Below are positions 1-9,930 of a stretch of 57,323 nucleotides of DNA, one piece after another (position 1 is the stretch's first letter; each line of letters begins with the position of its first letter). This stretch comes from Microbulbifer mangrovi. GTDB lineage: Bacteria > Pseudomonadota > Gammaproteobacteria > Pseudomonadales > Cellvibrionaceae. The notes beneath the pieces are model-generated. The model did not search any database. It was not told where the DNA came from and saw only the letters and a program-made list of their open reading frames with translations. The stretch spans positions 1 to 57,323 of the forward strand of contig NZ_LZDE01000337.1 of NCBI RefSeq assembly GCF_002009015.1. Direction: 5' to 3'. The position numbers and the translations under genes are program-made.

Positions 1-132
1 GCCGACGCAGCGTACAGGGACGTATTCACAGCGGTCCTGAAAGCTCGCCCCCGGTACTCGGCCGCCACACTACCTGCTCAAAAAGCAAAGAGTGGCACAA
101 TGGCCAGATAACACAGGCCCCGAAACCCAATT
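1..132 (+). other. Window edge and leader upstream of trkA
   Basis: One frame is open from the left edge to a stop at 109-111 and could be the tail of an upstream gene. rsmB often precedes trkA in related bacteria, but I cannot recognise an RsmB C-terminus here. No clear promoter or strong ribosome binding site is visible before the trkA ATG. Confidence 0.2.
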
Positions 133-1518
133 ATGAAAATCATCATTCTCGGCGCCGGCCAGGTCGGTGGATCCCTGGCAGAAAGCCTGGCCTCGGAACG
201 CAACGACATCGTTCTTGTGGACAGCAACGAGAAAACCCTGCGCGAGCTGCGCGACCGCATCGACATCGGCGTGGTCACCGGCCACGCCTCGCACCCGGAC
301 ATCCTGCAGGAAGCCGGCATCGAAGACGCCGACATCTTGGTAGCCGTCACCAACAACGACGAAACCAACATGGCCGCCTGCCAGATCGCCCACTCCCTGT
401 TCCGGGTCACCACCAAGATCGCCCGCGTACGCGCCTCTGCCTACCTGCAGTACCCGGAACTGTTCGCCACCGAATCGATCCCCATCGACGTCCTTATCAG
501 CCCCGAGCAGATCGTCTCCGAGTACATCGCCCGGCTGATCGAGCACCCCGGCGCGCTGCAGGTACTGGATTTTGCCGACGGCCGCGTACAGCTCGTCGCC
601 GTGCGCGCCGTACAGGGCGGGCCACTGGTAGGCCACCAGCTGCGCTACCTGCGCGAACACATGCCCAAAGTGGATACCCGGGTCGCCGCCATCTACCGGC
701 GTAACAGCCCCATCATTCCCCAGGGCTCCACCGTTATCGAAGCCGGTGACGAAGTCTTCTTCATCGCCGCCAAACAGGACATCCGCGCCGTGATGAGTGA
801 ACTGCGGCGACTTGAACAGGGCTACAAGCGCATCACCATCGCCGGCGGCGGCAATATCGGTCTGCGTCTTGCACACAAGCTGGAAAACCGTTACTCGGTC
901 AAAATCATCGAACAGGACCACGACCGCTGTATCTTCCTCTCCGAAGAACTCAGCAACAGTATCGTGCTCCACGGCAGCGCCTCCGACCAGGACCTGTTGC
1001 TGGAAGAGAATATTGAAGATACCGACGTGTTCCTCGCGCTGACCAATGACGACGAAGCCAACATCATGTCGTCCCTGCTGGCCAAGCGCCTCGGCACCCG
1101 CAAGGTGATGAGCCTGATCAACAACCGCGCCTACGTCGACCTGGTACAGGGCGGCGAAATCGATATCGCCATCTCGCCCCAGCAGAACACCATTGGCAGC
1201 CTGCTCACCCATGTGCGCCGCGGCGACATGGTCAATGTGCACCAGCTGCGCCGCGGCGCGGCGGAAGCCATTGAGGTCATCGCCCACGGCGACAAACGCA
1301 CCTCAAAGGTCGTGGGAAGAAAGATCGAGGATATCGACCTGCCGGAGGGCGCCGCGATCGGCGCCATCGTGCGCGAACGGGATGGTGAGAGCCAGGTTCT
1401 GATCGCCCACGACAATATCGTTGTCGAGTCCGACGATCACGTCATCGTGTTCCTGGTCGACCGCCGCCATACCCGCCACGTGGAACAATTGTTCCAGGTC
1501 GGCTTCAGCTTTTTCTGA
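133..1518 (+). CDS. trkA: Trk system potassium uptake regulator TrkA
   Basis: TrkA is the cytoplasmic NAD(H)/ATP-binding regulator that gates the TrkH potassium channel. At 461 aa it matches the usual length of about 458. It shows the duplicated RCK layout: a Rossmann motif GAGQVG at residues 7-12 and a second one, GGGNIG, at about 238-243. Each is followed by a TrkA_C-type region. The ATG start gives the standard [13 protein letters not shown]-terminus. trkH follows 17 bp downstream on the same strand, so the two form a functional pair and probably one operon. The upstream ribosome binding site is poor. Confidence 0.97.
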   Translation: MKIIILGAGQVGGSLAESLASERNDIVLVDSNEKTLRELRDRIDIGVVTGHASHPDILQEAGIEDADILVAVTNNDETNMAACQIAHSLFRVTTKIARVRASAYLQYPELFATESIPIDVLISPEQIVSEYIARLIEHPGALQVLDFADGRVQLVAVRAVQGGPLVGHQLRYLREHMPKVDTRVAAIYRRNSPIIPQGSTVIEAGDEVFFIAAKQDIRAVMSELRRLEQGYKRITIAGGGNIGLRLAHKLENRYSVKIIEQDHDRCIFLSEELSNSIVLHGSASDQDLLLEENIEDTDVFLALTNDDEANIMSSLLAKRLGTRKVMSLINNRAYVDLVQGGEIDIAISPQQNTIGSLLTHVRRGDMVNVHQLRRGAAEAIEVIAHGDKRTSKVVGRKIEDIDLPEGAAIGAIVRERDGESQVLIAHDNIVVESDDHVIVFLVDRRHTRHVEQLFQVGFSFF

Positions 1519-1535
1519 CGGCGGGAAGCGAATAG

Positions 1536-2987
1536 ATGCGATTTGCGGTCATAGCGCGGGTATTCGGCATACTGTTGACGGTTTTCAGCCTTACACTGCT
1601 GCCGCCCATCGGCGTATCCCTGTGGTACGAGGACGGTACCCACGTCGCGTTTACCGTGGCCTTTGGCATCACCCTGCTCACCGGCCTGTTTATGTGGTTG
1701 CCGGTACACGACCTCAAGCAAGACCTGCGTACTCGCGACGGCTTCGTGGTGACCTCACTGTTCTGGCTGATTCTCGGCAGCTTCGGTGCCCTGCCACTGA
1801 TTATTTCCACCCAGCCGGACCTGACCGTGGTCAACGCCATTTTCGAGTCCATCTCCGGGCTCACCACCACCGGTGCCACTACCATTGTCGGGCTGGATAC
1901 CCTGCCCCCGGCGATTCTGTATTACCGCCAGCAATTGCAGTGGTTTGGCGGTATCGGGGTAATTGTCATCGCGCTCGCCATTCTGCCAATGCTCGGCATC
2001 GGGGGGATGCAGCTGTACAAGGCGGAAATGCCCGGGCCGGTCAAAGACACCAAGCTGACACCGCGGATCGCGGAAACCGCACGCGCCCTGTTCGTGATTT
2101 ATATCGTGCTCACTGTCCTGTGCGGTATCGGTTACTGGTGGGCCGGCATGAGTGTGTTCGATGCGGTGGGCCATGCATTTTCCACCGTCGCCAACGGGGG
2201 CTTCTCTACGCACGACGCCAGTATGGGTTTTTACGCCCACAACAACGCGATCATGGCCATTGCCATCATTTTCATGCTGACCGCGGCGATCAACTTCGGC
2301 CTGCACTTTTACGCACTCAGCAACAGGACCGTGCATCACTATTGGAAGGATTCTGAATTCCGCTTTTATGTACTGGTTACCCTTGGGGCGAGCGCCATCA
2401 TCATCGGCTATCTGTACATGTCGGGCACCTTTGATATGCGCGGCAGCATGTTGCACGGCGCTTTTCAGGTAGTCTCGATCGGCACCACCGCCGGGTTCGG
2501 TTCGGAAAGCTTTGCCCTGTGGCCCGCGTTCCTGCCGTATATCCTGTTGCTGCTGGGAATCATGGGCGCCTGTGCGGGTTCCACCTCCGGTGGTATCAAG
2601 GCGGTGCGGGTGATGCTGATTGTGAAATCCGGCCTGCGGGAGCTGAACCGGCTGGTACACCCCAATGCCGTGGTGCCGATCAAGGTAAACCGGAAAATCG
2701 TACCGGCGCGGGTGACTGACGCCGTGTGGGGATTTTTCGCGATTTATATCCTGTCGTTCTTCCTGCTCACCATTGTGGTGATGGCAACCGGCGAGGATTT
2801 CGTAACCTCGTTTTCCACTGTCGCCTCCTGCCTGAGCAATATCGGTCCCGCGCTGGGGGACGCCGCGGCGCACTATGGAGAGGTCAACGAGATAGCCAAG
2901 TGTTTTCTGATCCTGGCAATGCTGATGGGACGCCTGGAAATTTTCACGCTGCTGGTGCTGCTGACCCCCGCATTCTGGCGTCACTGA
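1536..2987 (+). CDS. trkH: Trk potassium transporter membrane subunit TrkH
   Basis: This is the inner-membrane K+ translocating subunit that works with TrkA. At 483 aa it has the family's usual length and is hydrophobic throughout. The four pore-loop repeats are visible, each with a selectivity glycine: ESISGLTTTGATT, STVANGGFSTHD, SIGTTAGFGSES and SCLSNIGPALG. The start is the first ATG after a GGCGGGAAG-type ribosome binding site. The gene ends only 3 bp from the convergent phosphatidyltransferase gene, with no room for a separate terminator. Confidence 0.97.
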   Translation: MRFAVIARVFGILLTVFSLTLLPPIGVSLWYEDGTHVAFTVAFGITLLTGLFMWLPVHDLKQDLRTRDGFVVTSLFWLILGSFGALPLIISTQPDLTVVNAIFESISGLTTTGATTIVGLDTLPPAILYYRQQLQWFGGIGVIVIALAILPMLGIGGMQLYKAEMPGPVKDTKLTPRIAETARALFVIYIVLTVLCGIGYWWAGMSVFDAVGHAFSTVANGGFSTHDASMGFYAHNNAIMAIAIIFMLTAAINFGLHFYALSNRTVHHYWKDSEFRFYVLVTLGASAIIIGYLYMSGTFDMRGSMLHGAFQVVSIGTTAGFGSESFALWPAFLPYILLLLGIMGACAGSTSGGIKAVRVMLIVKSGLRELNRLVHPNAVVPIKVNRKIVPARVTDAVWGFFAIYILSFFLLTIVVMATGEDFVTSFSTVASCLSNIGPALGDAAAHYGEVNEIAKCFLILAMLMGRLEIFTLLVLLTPAFWRH

Positions 2988-2990
2988 TTT

Positions 2991-3632
2991 TTATTCAATC
3001 AGATCTTTCTCGCCGCGAATGATATGCCAGTAGCGCGGTACGAATTTCACCAGCACCCAGATCTCCAGCAATGACCCCAACAGGGTCAGTGCGTCCAGGC
3101 TCTGCTCGAAGAGCTTGTCCGCCCCGGAAGTCTCCGGAAAGTGCTCGATCGCAACCTGTTCCGCAAACCCCATCCCCAGTACCAGAAATGCCAGCGCCAT
3201 GGCCGCTTTGGAGAGCAATCCAGGCGCGATCGTCACCTCTTTCTTCAACCACCATAACAACACCGGCACCACACTCAACTGAATTGAGAAGCGGAAAATA
3301 ACCAGCGCGGTATAGACGCCGCTGATCGATCCGTAGCTCCACAACAGGGGAATAAGGGAAAGGATAAAAAGCCGGTCTGCCACCGGATCCAGCACCGAGC
3401 CGAAATGGGTTTGCCAGTGAAACCTGTGCGCCAACCAACCGTCCAGCAGGTCGCTGACGGCGGCCACGCAAAACACAATCAACGCCGCCAGATTGTGACC
3501 GGACAGGGACAGCCAGAAAATTACCGGTATCAGAACCACCCTGGATAGCGTAATCCCATTGGGCAGAAGCCGCCACGGAGAGTTTTCTCCGCCAGCCGGT
3601 GCAGGTTTTATCTTGTACTTTCTTCGGCTCAT
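2991..3632 (-). CDS. CDP-alcohol phosphatidyltransferase family protein
   Basis: This is a membrane enzyme of the family that transfers a phosphatidyl group from CDP-diacylglycerol to an alcohol (PgsA, cardiolipin synthase and relatives). The 213-aa protein has several hydrophobic segments. The active-site signature at residues 61-86 reads D61-x2-D64-G65-x2-A68-H69-x8-G78-x3-D82-x3-D86. All four aspartates and both glycines are present, but the usual arginine after the alanine is histidine (H69). The substrate cannot be told from sequence: phosphatidylglycerophosphate, cardiolipin or another alcohol are possible. It is convergent with trkH and is followed upstream by an LpxL-type acyltransferase on the same strand, so the neighbourhood is lipid-related. 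Confidence 0.85.
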   Translation of the reverse strand: MSRRKYKIKPAPAGGENSPWRLLPNGITLSRVVLIPVIFWLSLSGHNLAALIVFCVAAVSDLLDGWLAHRFHWQTHFGSVLDPVADRLFILSLIPLLWSYGSISGVYTALVIFRFSIQLSVVPVLLWWLKKEVTIAPGLLSKAAMALAFLVLGMGFAEQVAIEHFPETSGADKLFEQSLDALTLLGSLLEIWVLVKFVPRYWHIIRGEKDLIE

Positions 3633-3782
3633 GGTACGTCGGTGTCAATCACGCGTACATTTGAGCTTAATAGATATTTGGCGAGGCGGCCGAGCCGTGG
3701 CGTTGGCCGCCACGGTGGCTGGTACATTTAAACGAAGCCGGTCCAGCTATGGTCCAAGGCTCTGATCTACGCACTAAAACTG

Positions 3783-3802
3783 CACGAGCTTTAAAGCTCG
3801 TG
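3783..3802. repeat. Perfect 20-bp palindrome in the 227-bp gap 3633-3859
   Basis: CACGAGCTTTAAAGCTCGTG is its own reverse complement. It lies just past the stop of the minus-strand acyltransferase gene (3860), followed on that strand by a short T-run (CAGTTTTAG). It could be a weak intrinsic terminator for that gene or an operator for the phosphatidyltransferase gene. The rest of the gap is AT-rich with no gene. Confidence 0.5.
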
Positions 3803-3859
3803 AATCATGAAATTGATTTCAAAAATCGAAAATTTTTAATGTCTGCAGCTACTTTCGGC

Positions 3860-4747
3860 TCAGCGCTTTTTATACATTCGACTCTTCCCATCGGGAATTT
3901 TTCGGAAACGTTTGTACTCCCATTGATACTGTTCCGGCGCTTCAGCAATACAGGATTCGACACCGCGATTGAGGGCGGCGAGGGAGACTTTTACTTCTTC
4001 GCTGTAAATCGCCTGCTCCGCGGGTAAAAGCACCAGTTCAAAGCCTTCCGACACGCGCTTGGCGAAACCGAATACGGCTTTGCAGCCGGTGCGCTGGATC
4101 AGGTTATAGGCGAGCGTCATGGTAAGGGTGGGATGGCCGAAAAACGGGGCAAAGTCACCGCCGGAGAGATCCGGTTCCTGATCCGGCAACACGCCGACGA
4201 TACCGCCATCCCTCAATGCCTTGAGCAGTGCGCGCACACCGCGCACATTGGTAGGTACCAGTTTGGCGCCAGTTTTCTCGCGGCCATCGCGAATGACCGG
4301 GTCCAGGGCTTCGATTTTGGGGGGCGCGTACAAGCTGGTAGTGGGGCCGACGGTGGCCAGAAACTGGCCAAAGATTTCCCAGTTGCCGATATGCGGCGCG
4401 AGCACCAGTACCCCTTTACCCTCTTCTACACCGTCCGTCAGCAGCTGCTGATTGCGCACACGCACGATATGGTCCTCGGCGTGACTCCATGGCTTGCGCC
4501 ACAATGTCGCCATTTCGAAGCCCGTGGTTACAGTGCTTACCACGCTGGCGCGCGCCAGTTTTTCGCGCTGCTGCGCCGCCATTTCCGGGTAACAGTGCGC
4601 CAGATTGATACGGCTGATGCGCAGGCCGTCTCCGCGGGTAAACACTGTGCCGTACCCGGCCAGCTTGCCCAGCCGGCGCGACCAGTCTAACGGCAGGCCA
4701 CCAATCAGTTTCAGGGTGCCCGCGGCCAATTGCCCTTTGATATCCAA
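3860..4747 (-). CDS. LpxL/HtrB-type lysophospholipid acyltransferase
   Basis: This 295-aa protein belongs to the LpxL/LpxM family, inner-membrane enzymes that transfer secondary acyl chains to Kdo-lipid A or related lipids. The catalytic H(x)4E motif is clear: APHIGNWE with H119 and E124. It is followed by family-typical blocks such as LKALRDGGIVGVLPDQEP and the FFGHPTLTMTLAYNL region. The N-terminus lacks a strong membrane anchor but is mildly amphipathic. The gene is divergent from glyQ. Whether the acceptor is lipid A or another lipid (some homologues make ornithine lipids) is open. Confidence 0.85.
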   Translation of the reverse strand: MDIKGQLAAGTLKLIGGLPLDWSRRLGKLAGYGTVFTRGDGLRISRINLAHCYPEMAAQQREKLARASVVSTVTTGFEMATLWRKPWSHAEDHIVRVRNQQLLTDGVEEGKGVLVLAPHIGNWEIFGQFLATVGPTTSLYAPPKIEALDPVIRDGREKTGAKLVPTNVRGVRALLKALRDGGIVGVLPDQEPDLSGGDFAPFFGHPTLTMTLAYNLIQRTGCKAVFGFAKRVSEGFELVLLPAEQAIYSEEVKVSLAALNRGVESCIAEAPEQYQWEYKRFRKIPDGKSRMYKKR

Positions 4748-4814
4748 GCGTTACATCCTTCTCTGTGGGGCTGCCGCCCCAGAAACTCACTGGGAGCTTC
4801 AAATTCTTAGCAGT

Positions 4815-4890
4815 ATGGCCGTTTTATGGCCATCAATTTACCTTCTATGCTGTGTGCGCTGTTTAGCGCGCAACCCGCTGCCGCTATAAT
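4815..4890 (+). promoter_or_regulatory. Candidate glyQS promoter with upstream inverted repeat
   Basis: A perfect -10 hexamer TATAAT at 4885-4890 lies 17 bp after a weak -35, TTTAGC, at 4862-4867. Upstream, ATGGCC (4815-4820) and GGCCAT (4828-4833) form an inverted repeat. The arrangement faces glyQ. Confidence 0.55.
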
Positions 4891-4932
4891 TGCGCCCCTT
4901 GTCTTTTCACCCAGCTGAAACCGGAGATTGTG

Positions 4933-5934
4933 GTGTCCGAGCAACAAACCAGCAGTTCTGCCCCGGCGCAGGACCTGAGCACCTTCCAGGGACTGATTTT
5001 TACCCTGCAAGAATACTGGGCGCGCCAAGGGTGCGTCATTCTACAGCCTCTGGATATGGAAGTGGGCGCTGGCACCTTTCATCCCGCTACCTTCCTGCGC
5101 GCCATCGGTCCGGAAACCTGGAATGCGGCCTATGTGCAGCCCTGCCGCCGCCCCACCGACGGTCGCTACGGTGAGAACCCCAACCGACTGCAGCACTACT
5201 ACCAGTACCAGGTAGTAATGAAGCCCTCCCCCAGTAATATCCAGGATCTGTACCTCGACAGCCTGCGCGCACTGGGCATTGATCCCACTGTGCACGATAT
5301 CCGCTTTGTTGAGGACAACTGGGAATCCCCGACCCTGGGCGCCTGGGGCCTCGGCTGGGAAGTCTGGCTCAACGGTATGGAAGTGACCCAGTTCACCTAT
5401 TTCCAGCAGGTAGGCGGTATCGAGTGCTACCCGGTCACAGGTGAGATCACCTACGGTATCGAGCGCATCGCCATGTACCTGCAGGGGGTCGAATCCATCT
5501 ACGACCTGGTATGGACCCGCAATGCGGACGGCACCCCGGTCACCTACGGCGATGTCTTCCACCAGAATGAAGTGGAGATGTCCCACTACAATTTCGAACA
5601 CGCCGATGTGGAGTTCCTGTTCGCTACTTTCGATCACTGTGAACGCGACAGTCAGCGACTCATCGACCTCGGCCTGCCTCTGCCCGCCTACGAGCAGGTA
5701 ATGAAAGCCTCCCACGCATTCAACCTGTTGGACGCGCGTCACGCGATTTCCGTCACCGAGCGCCAACGTTTCATCCTGCGTGTACGCACCCTGGCGCGCG
5801 CGGTGGCTCAGGCCTATTTCGACGCGCGCAAAGCGCTCGGTTTCCCGCTTGCCGATGAGAAGGTTCGCAACGAAGTGCTGGCCCAGGCTGAAAAAGCCGA
5901 AAGCAAAGGCAAAGCGAAGAAGGAGAAGAAGTAA
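4933..5934 (+). CDS. glyQ: Glycyl-tRNA synthetase alpha subunit
   Basis: This is the catalytic subunit of the bacterial alpha2beta2 glycyl-tRNA synthetase, which charges tRNA-Gly. The sequence carries the class II core: the [20 protein letters not shown] region, [20 protein letters not shown], and [23 protein letters not shown] in shortened form. There are two adjacent GTG codons, at 4930 and 4933. GGAG at 4923-4926 is spaced best for 4933, which I chose; 4930 would add one valine. The C-terminus is a lysine-rich tail. The stop overlaps the glyS ATG by one base (TAATG), so the two subunits are translationally coupled. Confidence 0.97.
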   Translation: MSEQQTSSSAPAQDLSTFQGLIFTLQEYWARQGCVILQPLDMEVGAGTFHPATFLRAIGPETWNAAYVQPCRRPTDGRYGENPNRLQHYYQYQVVMKPSPSNIQDLYLDSLRALGIDPTVHDIRFVEDNWESPTLGAWGLGWEVWLNGMEVTQFTYFQQVGGIECYPVTGEITYGIERIAMYLQGVESIYDLVWTRNADGTPVTYGDVFHQNEVEMSHYNFEHADVEFLFATFDHCERDSQRLIDLGLPLPAYEQVMKASHAFNLLDARHAISVTERQRFILRVRTLARAVAQAYFDARKALGFPLADEKVRNEVLAQAEKAESKGKAKKEKK

Positions 5935-8015
5935 TGGCTCAGGATTTTCTGGTTGAGCTGGGCACCGAAGAGCTGCCCCCGAAAGCCCTGCACACCCTGA
6001 TGCAGGCCTTTGCCGACGGTATTGAAAAAGGCCTGAAAGACGCCGAGCTAGAATTCGGTGCGGTCAAAGCCTACGCCAGCCCGCGCCGCCTGGCGGTTGC
6101 AGTAAGCGATCTGGCAGAGCAGCAGCAGGACAAACAAGTCGAGAAACACGGTCCGGCGGTAGCCGCTGCCTTTGACAAGGACGGCAACCCCACCAAGGCC
6201 GCGCAGGGCTTTGCCCGCGGCGCCGGTGTCAGCGTCGAAGAGCTGGCGCGCGTTCAGACCGACAAAGGTGAACGCCTGGCATTTATCAGCGAGCAGAAAG
6301 GTGAAGCCACCAAAAACCTGCTGGGCGATATCGTTGCCAGCTCCCTGGCCCAGCTGCCAATTCCCAAGCGTATGCGCTGGGGCGCACGCAAGGAAGAGTT
6401 TGTCCGTCCGGTACACTGGCTGCTGATGCTGTTCGGAAACGAAGTGGTGGATGCAGAAGTACTGGGCCTCAAGTCCGGCAACACAACCCGCGGACACCGC
6501 TTCCACTGCAATCAGGAATTGGCGGTGGCCTCCGCCAACGATTACGTACAAAAGCTGCGTGATCCGGGCTACGTGGTGGTGGATTTTGCCGAGCGCCGCG
6601 AAATGATTCGCGAACAGGTGCAGGCAGAAGCCAATAACGTCAACGGTGAAGCCGTGATCGACGACGATCTGCTGGATGAAGTCACCGCGCTGGTGGAATG
6701 GCCGGTGGCGCTGACCGGACGCTTCGAGAAGCGTTTCCTGGACGTGCCCGCGGAAGCTCTGATCTCCTCCATGAAGGAACACCAGAAATATTTCCACGTG
6801 GTAAATGAAGACGGTAACTTGCTGCCGTTCTTCGTCACCGTATCGAATATCGAAAGCACCGACGCCAAGCAGGTAATCGAGGGCAACGAGCGCGTGATCC
6901 GCCCGCGTCTGTCCGATGCCGCCTTCTTCTTCGATACCGACAAGAAGACCAGCCTCGAAGCCCGTCGCGAAAAGCTCAAGTCCATCGTGTTCCAACAGAA
7001 GCTGGGTACCGTGTACGACAAGACCGAGCGCCTGGCAAAACTCGCTGCGGCGATCGCGGAAAAAACCGGCGGTGATACCGCACTGGCGCAACGCGCTGCG
7101 CAACTGTGCAAATCCGACCTGGTCACCGAAATGGTGTTCGAGTTCGCGGATATGCAGGGCATCGCCGGCTACTACTACGCCGAGAACGATGGCGAACCGC
7201 TGGACGTGGCCAAGGCGATGTACGAGCAGTACATGCCGAAGTTCGCCGGCGACGAGCTGCCGGTCAGTGAAACCGGCACCATCGTGGCGCTGGCAGATCG
7301 TATCGATACCCTGGTGGGTATCTTTGGTATCGGTCAGCCCCCCAGCGGATCCCGCGATCCGTTCGCACTGCGTCGTGCCAGCCTCGGCGTGCTGCGCATC
7401 CTGGTGGAAAAGAATATCGATCTGGATCTGCGCGAGCTGCTCACCCTGGCACGCGATGGTTATCCGCGCACCGCGCTGGCAGAACACGATACCGTGGTCG
7501 ACCAGACCCTCGCGTATATGATCGAGCGATTCCGTGCCCGCTACGAAGATGCCGGTATCAAGGCGGAAGTCTTCCTCGCAGTTTCCGCGCGCAAGCTGTC
7601 CCGTCCACTGGATATCGACAACCGCGTCAAGGCCGTACACAGCTTCAGCCAGCTTCCAGAGGCCGAAGCGCTCGCCGCCGCCAACAAGCGGGTATCCAAT
7701 ATTCTCGCGAAACTCGATGGCGAAGCGCCGAGTCAGGTCGATCAGGCACTACTGCAGGAAGATGCGGAAAAAGCGCTGTACCTGGCCATCCGCGATGCGG
7801 AAGAAGCGGTGGCGCCACTGTATTCAGAGGCGCGTTTTGAAGAGGGTCTTGCTGGCCTCTCCGGCCTGCGCGAAACCGTGGACAACTTCTTCGATAGTGT
7901 GATGGTGATGGCCGACGACGAACAACTGCGCAACAACCGCCTGGCACTGCTGGCACAGCTGCGCGCCCTGTTCCTCGAAGCGGCGGACATCTCCCTGCTG
8001 GCTCCCGCGAAGTAG
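5934..8015 (+). CDS. glyS: Glycyl-tRNA synthetase beta subunit
   Basis: This is the 693-aa beta subunit, responsible for tRNA recognition in the heterotetrameric enzyme. The N-terminus [19 protein letters not shown] and the VEWPVALTGRFEKRFLDVP block are characteristic. The C-terminal part carries the anticodon-binding DALR-like helices. Length matches the family (about 689 aa). It starts within the glyQ stop codon and is followed 10 bp later by gmhB, so glyQ-glyS-gmhB is probably one transcript. Confidence 0.97.
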   Translation: MAQDFLVELGTEELPPKALHTLMQAFADGIEKGLKDAELEFGAVKAYASPRRLAVAVSDLAEQQQDKQVEKHGPAVAAAFDKDGNPTKAAQGFARGAGVSVEELARVQTDKGERLAFISEQKGEATKNLLGDIVASSLAQLPIPKRMRWGARKEEFVRPVHWLLMLFGNEVVDAEVLGLKSGNTTRGHRFHCNQELAVASANDYVQKLRDPGYVVVDFAERREMIREQVQAEANNVNGEAVIDDDLLDEVTALVEWPVALTGRFEKRFLDVPAEALISSMKEHQKYFHVVNEDGNLLPFFVTVSNIESTDAKQVIEGNERVIRPRLSDAAFFFDTDKKTSLEARREKLKSIVFQQKLGTVYDKTERLAKLAAAIAEKTGGDTALAQRAAQLCKSDLVTEMVFEFADMQGIAGYYYAENDGEPLDVAKAMYEQYMPKFAGDELPVSETGTIVALADRIDTLVGIFGIGQPPSGSRDPFALRRASLGVLRILVEKNIDLDLRELLTLARDGYPRTALAEHDTVVDQTLAYMIERFRARYEDAGIKAEVFLAVSARKLSRPLDIDNRVKAVHSFSQLPEAEALAAANKRVSNILAKLDGEAPSQVDQALLQEDAEKALYLAIRDAEEAVAPLYSEARFEEGLAGLSGLRETVDNFFDSVMVMADDEQLRNNRLALLAQLRALFLEAADISLLAPAK

Positions 8016-8025
8016 TAGAAACGCC

Positions 8026-8574
8026 ATGGCCATCATCATTCTCGACCGCGACGGTGTCATCAACCATCAGCCCGATGGTCACGTGACCAGTGTCGACGAA
8101 TGGAATCCCATCTCCGGGAGCATCGAGGCCATGGCGCGTCTCAGTCGGGCGGGCCACCAACTGGTAATCGCTACCAACCAGAGCGGTCTCGCCCTCGGTT
8201 TATTCGACCTGGACGACCTCGAAGCCATGCACGCTAAATTGCGTGCCCTGGTGGAAGACGCCGGCGGCGAAGTGGCGGGAATTTTCTACTGCCCGCACAC
8301 GGATGAGGACCACTGTCGCTGCCGCAAACCGAACACCGGTCTGCTGGATGCCATCGAGGCGGAATTCGATACCAGTCTGCACGACTGCTATTTTGTGGGT
8401 GACCAGCGCAAGGACCTGGAGTGCGCAGTTGCCAAAGGGTGTAAGCCCGCACTGGTACAGAGCGGACGCGGTGAGCAGACCCTGGCTTCACTGCTAGAAA
8501 ACCCGGACCCCGGATTGGCCACAACCGCAGTATTTGCAGACCTCTCTCAATTTGCGGACTTTGTGCTGCAATAG
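8026..8574 (+). CDS. gmhB: D-glycero-beta-D-manno-heptose 1,7-bisphosphate 7-phosphatase
   Basis: GmhB is a cytoplasmic HAD-superfamily phosphatase in ADP-heptose synthesis for the lipopolysaccharide inner core. The HAD motif I is ILDRDGVIN at residues 5-13, the TNQSG motif follows, and a zinc-binding Cys/His loop is visible as CPHTDEDHCRCRKP. The later GDQRKDLECA supplies the last HAD acidic residues. At 182 aa it has normal length. It sits 10 bp after glyS, a common neighbour in Pseudomonas-like genomes. A histidinol-phosphatase role is less likely because no his genes are nearby. Confidence 0.92.
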   Translation: MAIIILDRDGVINHQPDGHVTSVDEWNPISGSIEAMARLSRAGHQLVIATNQSGLALGLFDLDDLEAMHAKLRALVEDAGGEVAGIFYCPHTDEDHCRCRKPNTGLLDAIEAEFDTSLHDCYFVGDQRKDLECAVAKGCKPALVQSGRGEQTLASLLENPDPGLATTAVFADLSQFADFVLQ

Positions 8575-8667
8575 ATCTACAGCTTTCTCCATTTTCGATT
8601 TGTTTCCTGTCATCGCGCGCACTTCATATTCGCCGGTGGCGCACCCTTTTCTTTCCGGAGTTCCACC

Positions 8668-9858
8668 GTGCAACAACTGATCCTTAACCCCCGCGCCGAA
8701 CGTCGGCTTAAACTCGGCCACCTGTGGATTTACAGCAACGAAGTGGACACAGCGCGCAGCCCGCTGAAAGGTCTCGAGCCGGGGACCCAGTGCGAGATTC
8801 TCGACAGCAAGGAAAAAAGCCTCGGCTATGCACTGGTGAATCCCAACCAGCTGATCTGTGCACGACTGGTTTCGCGCAAGGGTCCGTTTACCGACAAGAT
8901 GTTGAAGCGCCGCCTGGAAAGTGCACTCGCCATGCGCGAACGCTACTTCCCGCATCCCAGTTACCGGATGGTGTACGGAGATTCCGATGGCCTGCCCGGC
9001 CTAGTGGTAGATCGCTTCGGCGATTATCTGGTGGTGCAGATCAGCAGCTGGGGCATGGAAAACCTGGTGCAGGACATTGTCGATGCGCTGGTAGCGCTGG
9101 TTAAGCCAAAAGGTATTTTGCTGCGCAATGATCACCAGGGTCGCAAGGTGGAGGAATTGCCGGCCCTGTGCGAAGTGGCCCACGGAGAAGTGCCGCAGAT
9201 GGCGCCGTTCGAGGAAAACGGGGTGCCCCTGCTCGCGCCGGTGTATGAAGGGCAGAAGACCGGCTGGTTCTACGATCACCGCGAGAATCGCGCGCGCCTG
9301 AATCAGTGGGTAAAAGGGCAGCGGGTACTGGATCTGTTTTCCTACGCTGGCGGCTGGGGTGTGCAAGCACTCGCTAACGGGGCCAGGGAGGTTACCTGCG
9401 TGGATGTGTCTGGCCAGGCGCTGGACTGGTGCGACGAGAATGCGGCCCTTAACAATCGTCAGGCGGACCTGATTACCATCCAGGGCAAAGCCGTCGATGC
9501 GATGAAGGAACTAATTGCCGCCGGCGAGCGCTACGATGCCATCGTCCTCGACCCGCCCGCATTCATCAAACGTCGCAAGGACCAGAAATCCGGTGAGGCC
9601 GCGTATCGCCACATCAACGAGCTGGCTCTGCGTCTGCTTGAAAAGAACGGCTTGCTGGTGAGCGCCTCCTGCTCCATGCATCTGGAATCGGATACGCTGC
9701 TGGAGATTCTGCGCGGAGCGGGTCGCCACCTGGATAAATCGATCAGCATCATCGGCAGTGGCGGCCAGGGTGCAGATCACCCGATACACCCCTCTATTCC
9801 CGAGACTCGCTATCTAAAAGCGCACTTCGCGCATCTCTCGGGTACGGTCACGGTCTGA
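8668..9858 (+). CDS. rlmI: RlmI-type 23S rRNA cytosine-C5 methyltransferase
   Basis: This is a class I SAM-dependent RNA methyltransferase of the RlmI (YccW) type, which methylates a cytosine of 23S rRNA. The 396-aa length equals that of E. coli RlmI. An N-terminal PUA-like region (LGHLWIYSNEVD onward) is followed by a central EEHD-like domain, a SAM-binding motif VLDLFSYAGGWG, and the catalytic-region DPPAFIKRRKDQKSG. A serine/cysteine motif SASCSMH lies near the end. The start is GTG with GGAG at 8657-8660. The symbol follows the family; the exact modified base is not proven here. Confidence 0.85.
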   Translation: MQQLILNPRAERRLKLGHLWIYSNEVDTARSPLKGLEPGTQCEILDSKEKSLGYALVNPNQLICARLVSRKGPFTDKMLKRRLESALAMRERYFPHPSYRMVYGDSDGLPGLVVDRFGDYLVVQISSWGMENLVQDIVDALVALVKPKGILLRNDHQGRKVEELPALCEVAHGEVPQMAPFEENGVPLLAPVYEGQKTGWFYDHRENRARLNQWVKGQRVLDLFSYAGGWGVQALANGAREVTCVDVSGQALDWCDENAALNNRQADLITIQGKAVDAMKELIAAGERYDAIVLDPPAFIKRRKDQKSGEAAYRHINELALRLLEKNGLLVSASCSMHLESDTLLEILRGAGRHLDKSISIIGSGGQGADHPIHPSIPETRYLKAHFAHLSGTVTV

Positions 9859-9880
9859 AGCAGTTCTTTTTGCATAACAA

Positions 9881-9907
9881 AAAAAACCCGGCATAGCCGG
9901 GTTTTTT
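9881..9907. terminator. Bidirectional intrinsic terminator
   Basis: The stem CCCGGC/GCCGGG has an ATA loop. It is flanked by an A-run on the left and a T-run on the right, so it can serve both the rlmI-type gene (plus) and the TonB receptor gene (minus). Confidence 0.9.
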
Positions 9908-9930
9908 GTTTCTTGTACCGCGAATGCGGA

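Noticed and set aside
1472..1487. parS-like half site CCACGTGGAACA at the end of trkA
   Set aside because: Only 12 of 16 bases match and the left arm is lost; it is explained by the codons of trkA.
6790..6805. TTCCACGTGG core inside glyS
   Set aside because: The outer arms do not match parS, so chance occurrence is likely.
8077..8088. GGTCACGTGACC palindrome in gmhB
   Set aside because: It is a 12-bp palindrome but differs from parS in the key flanking bases.
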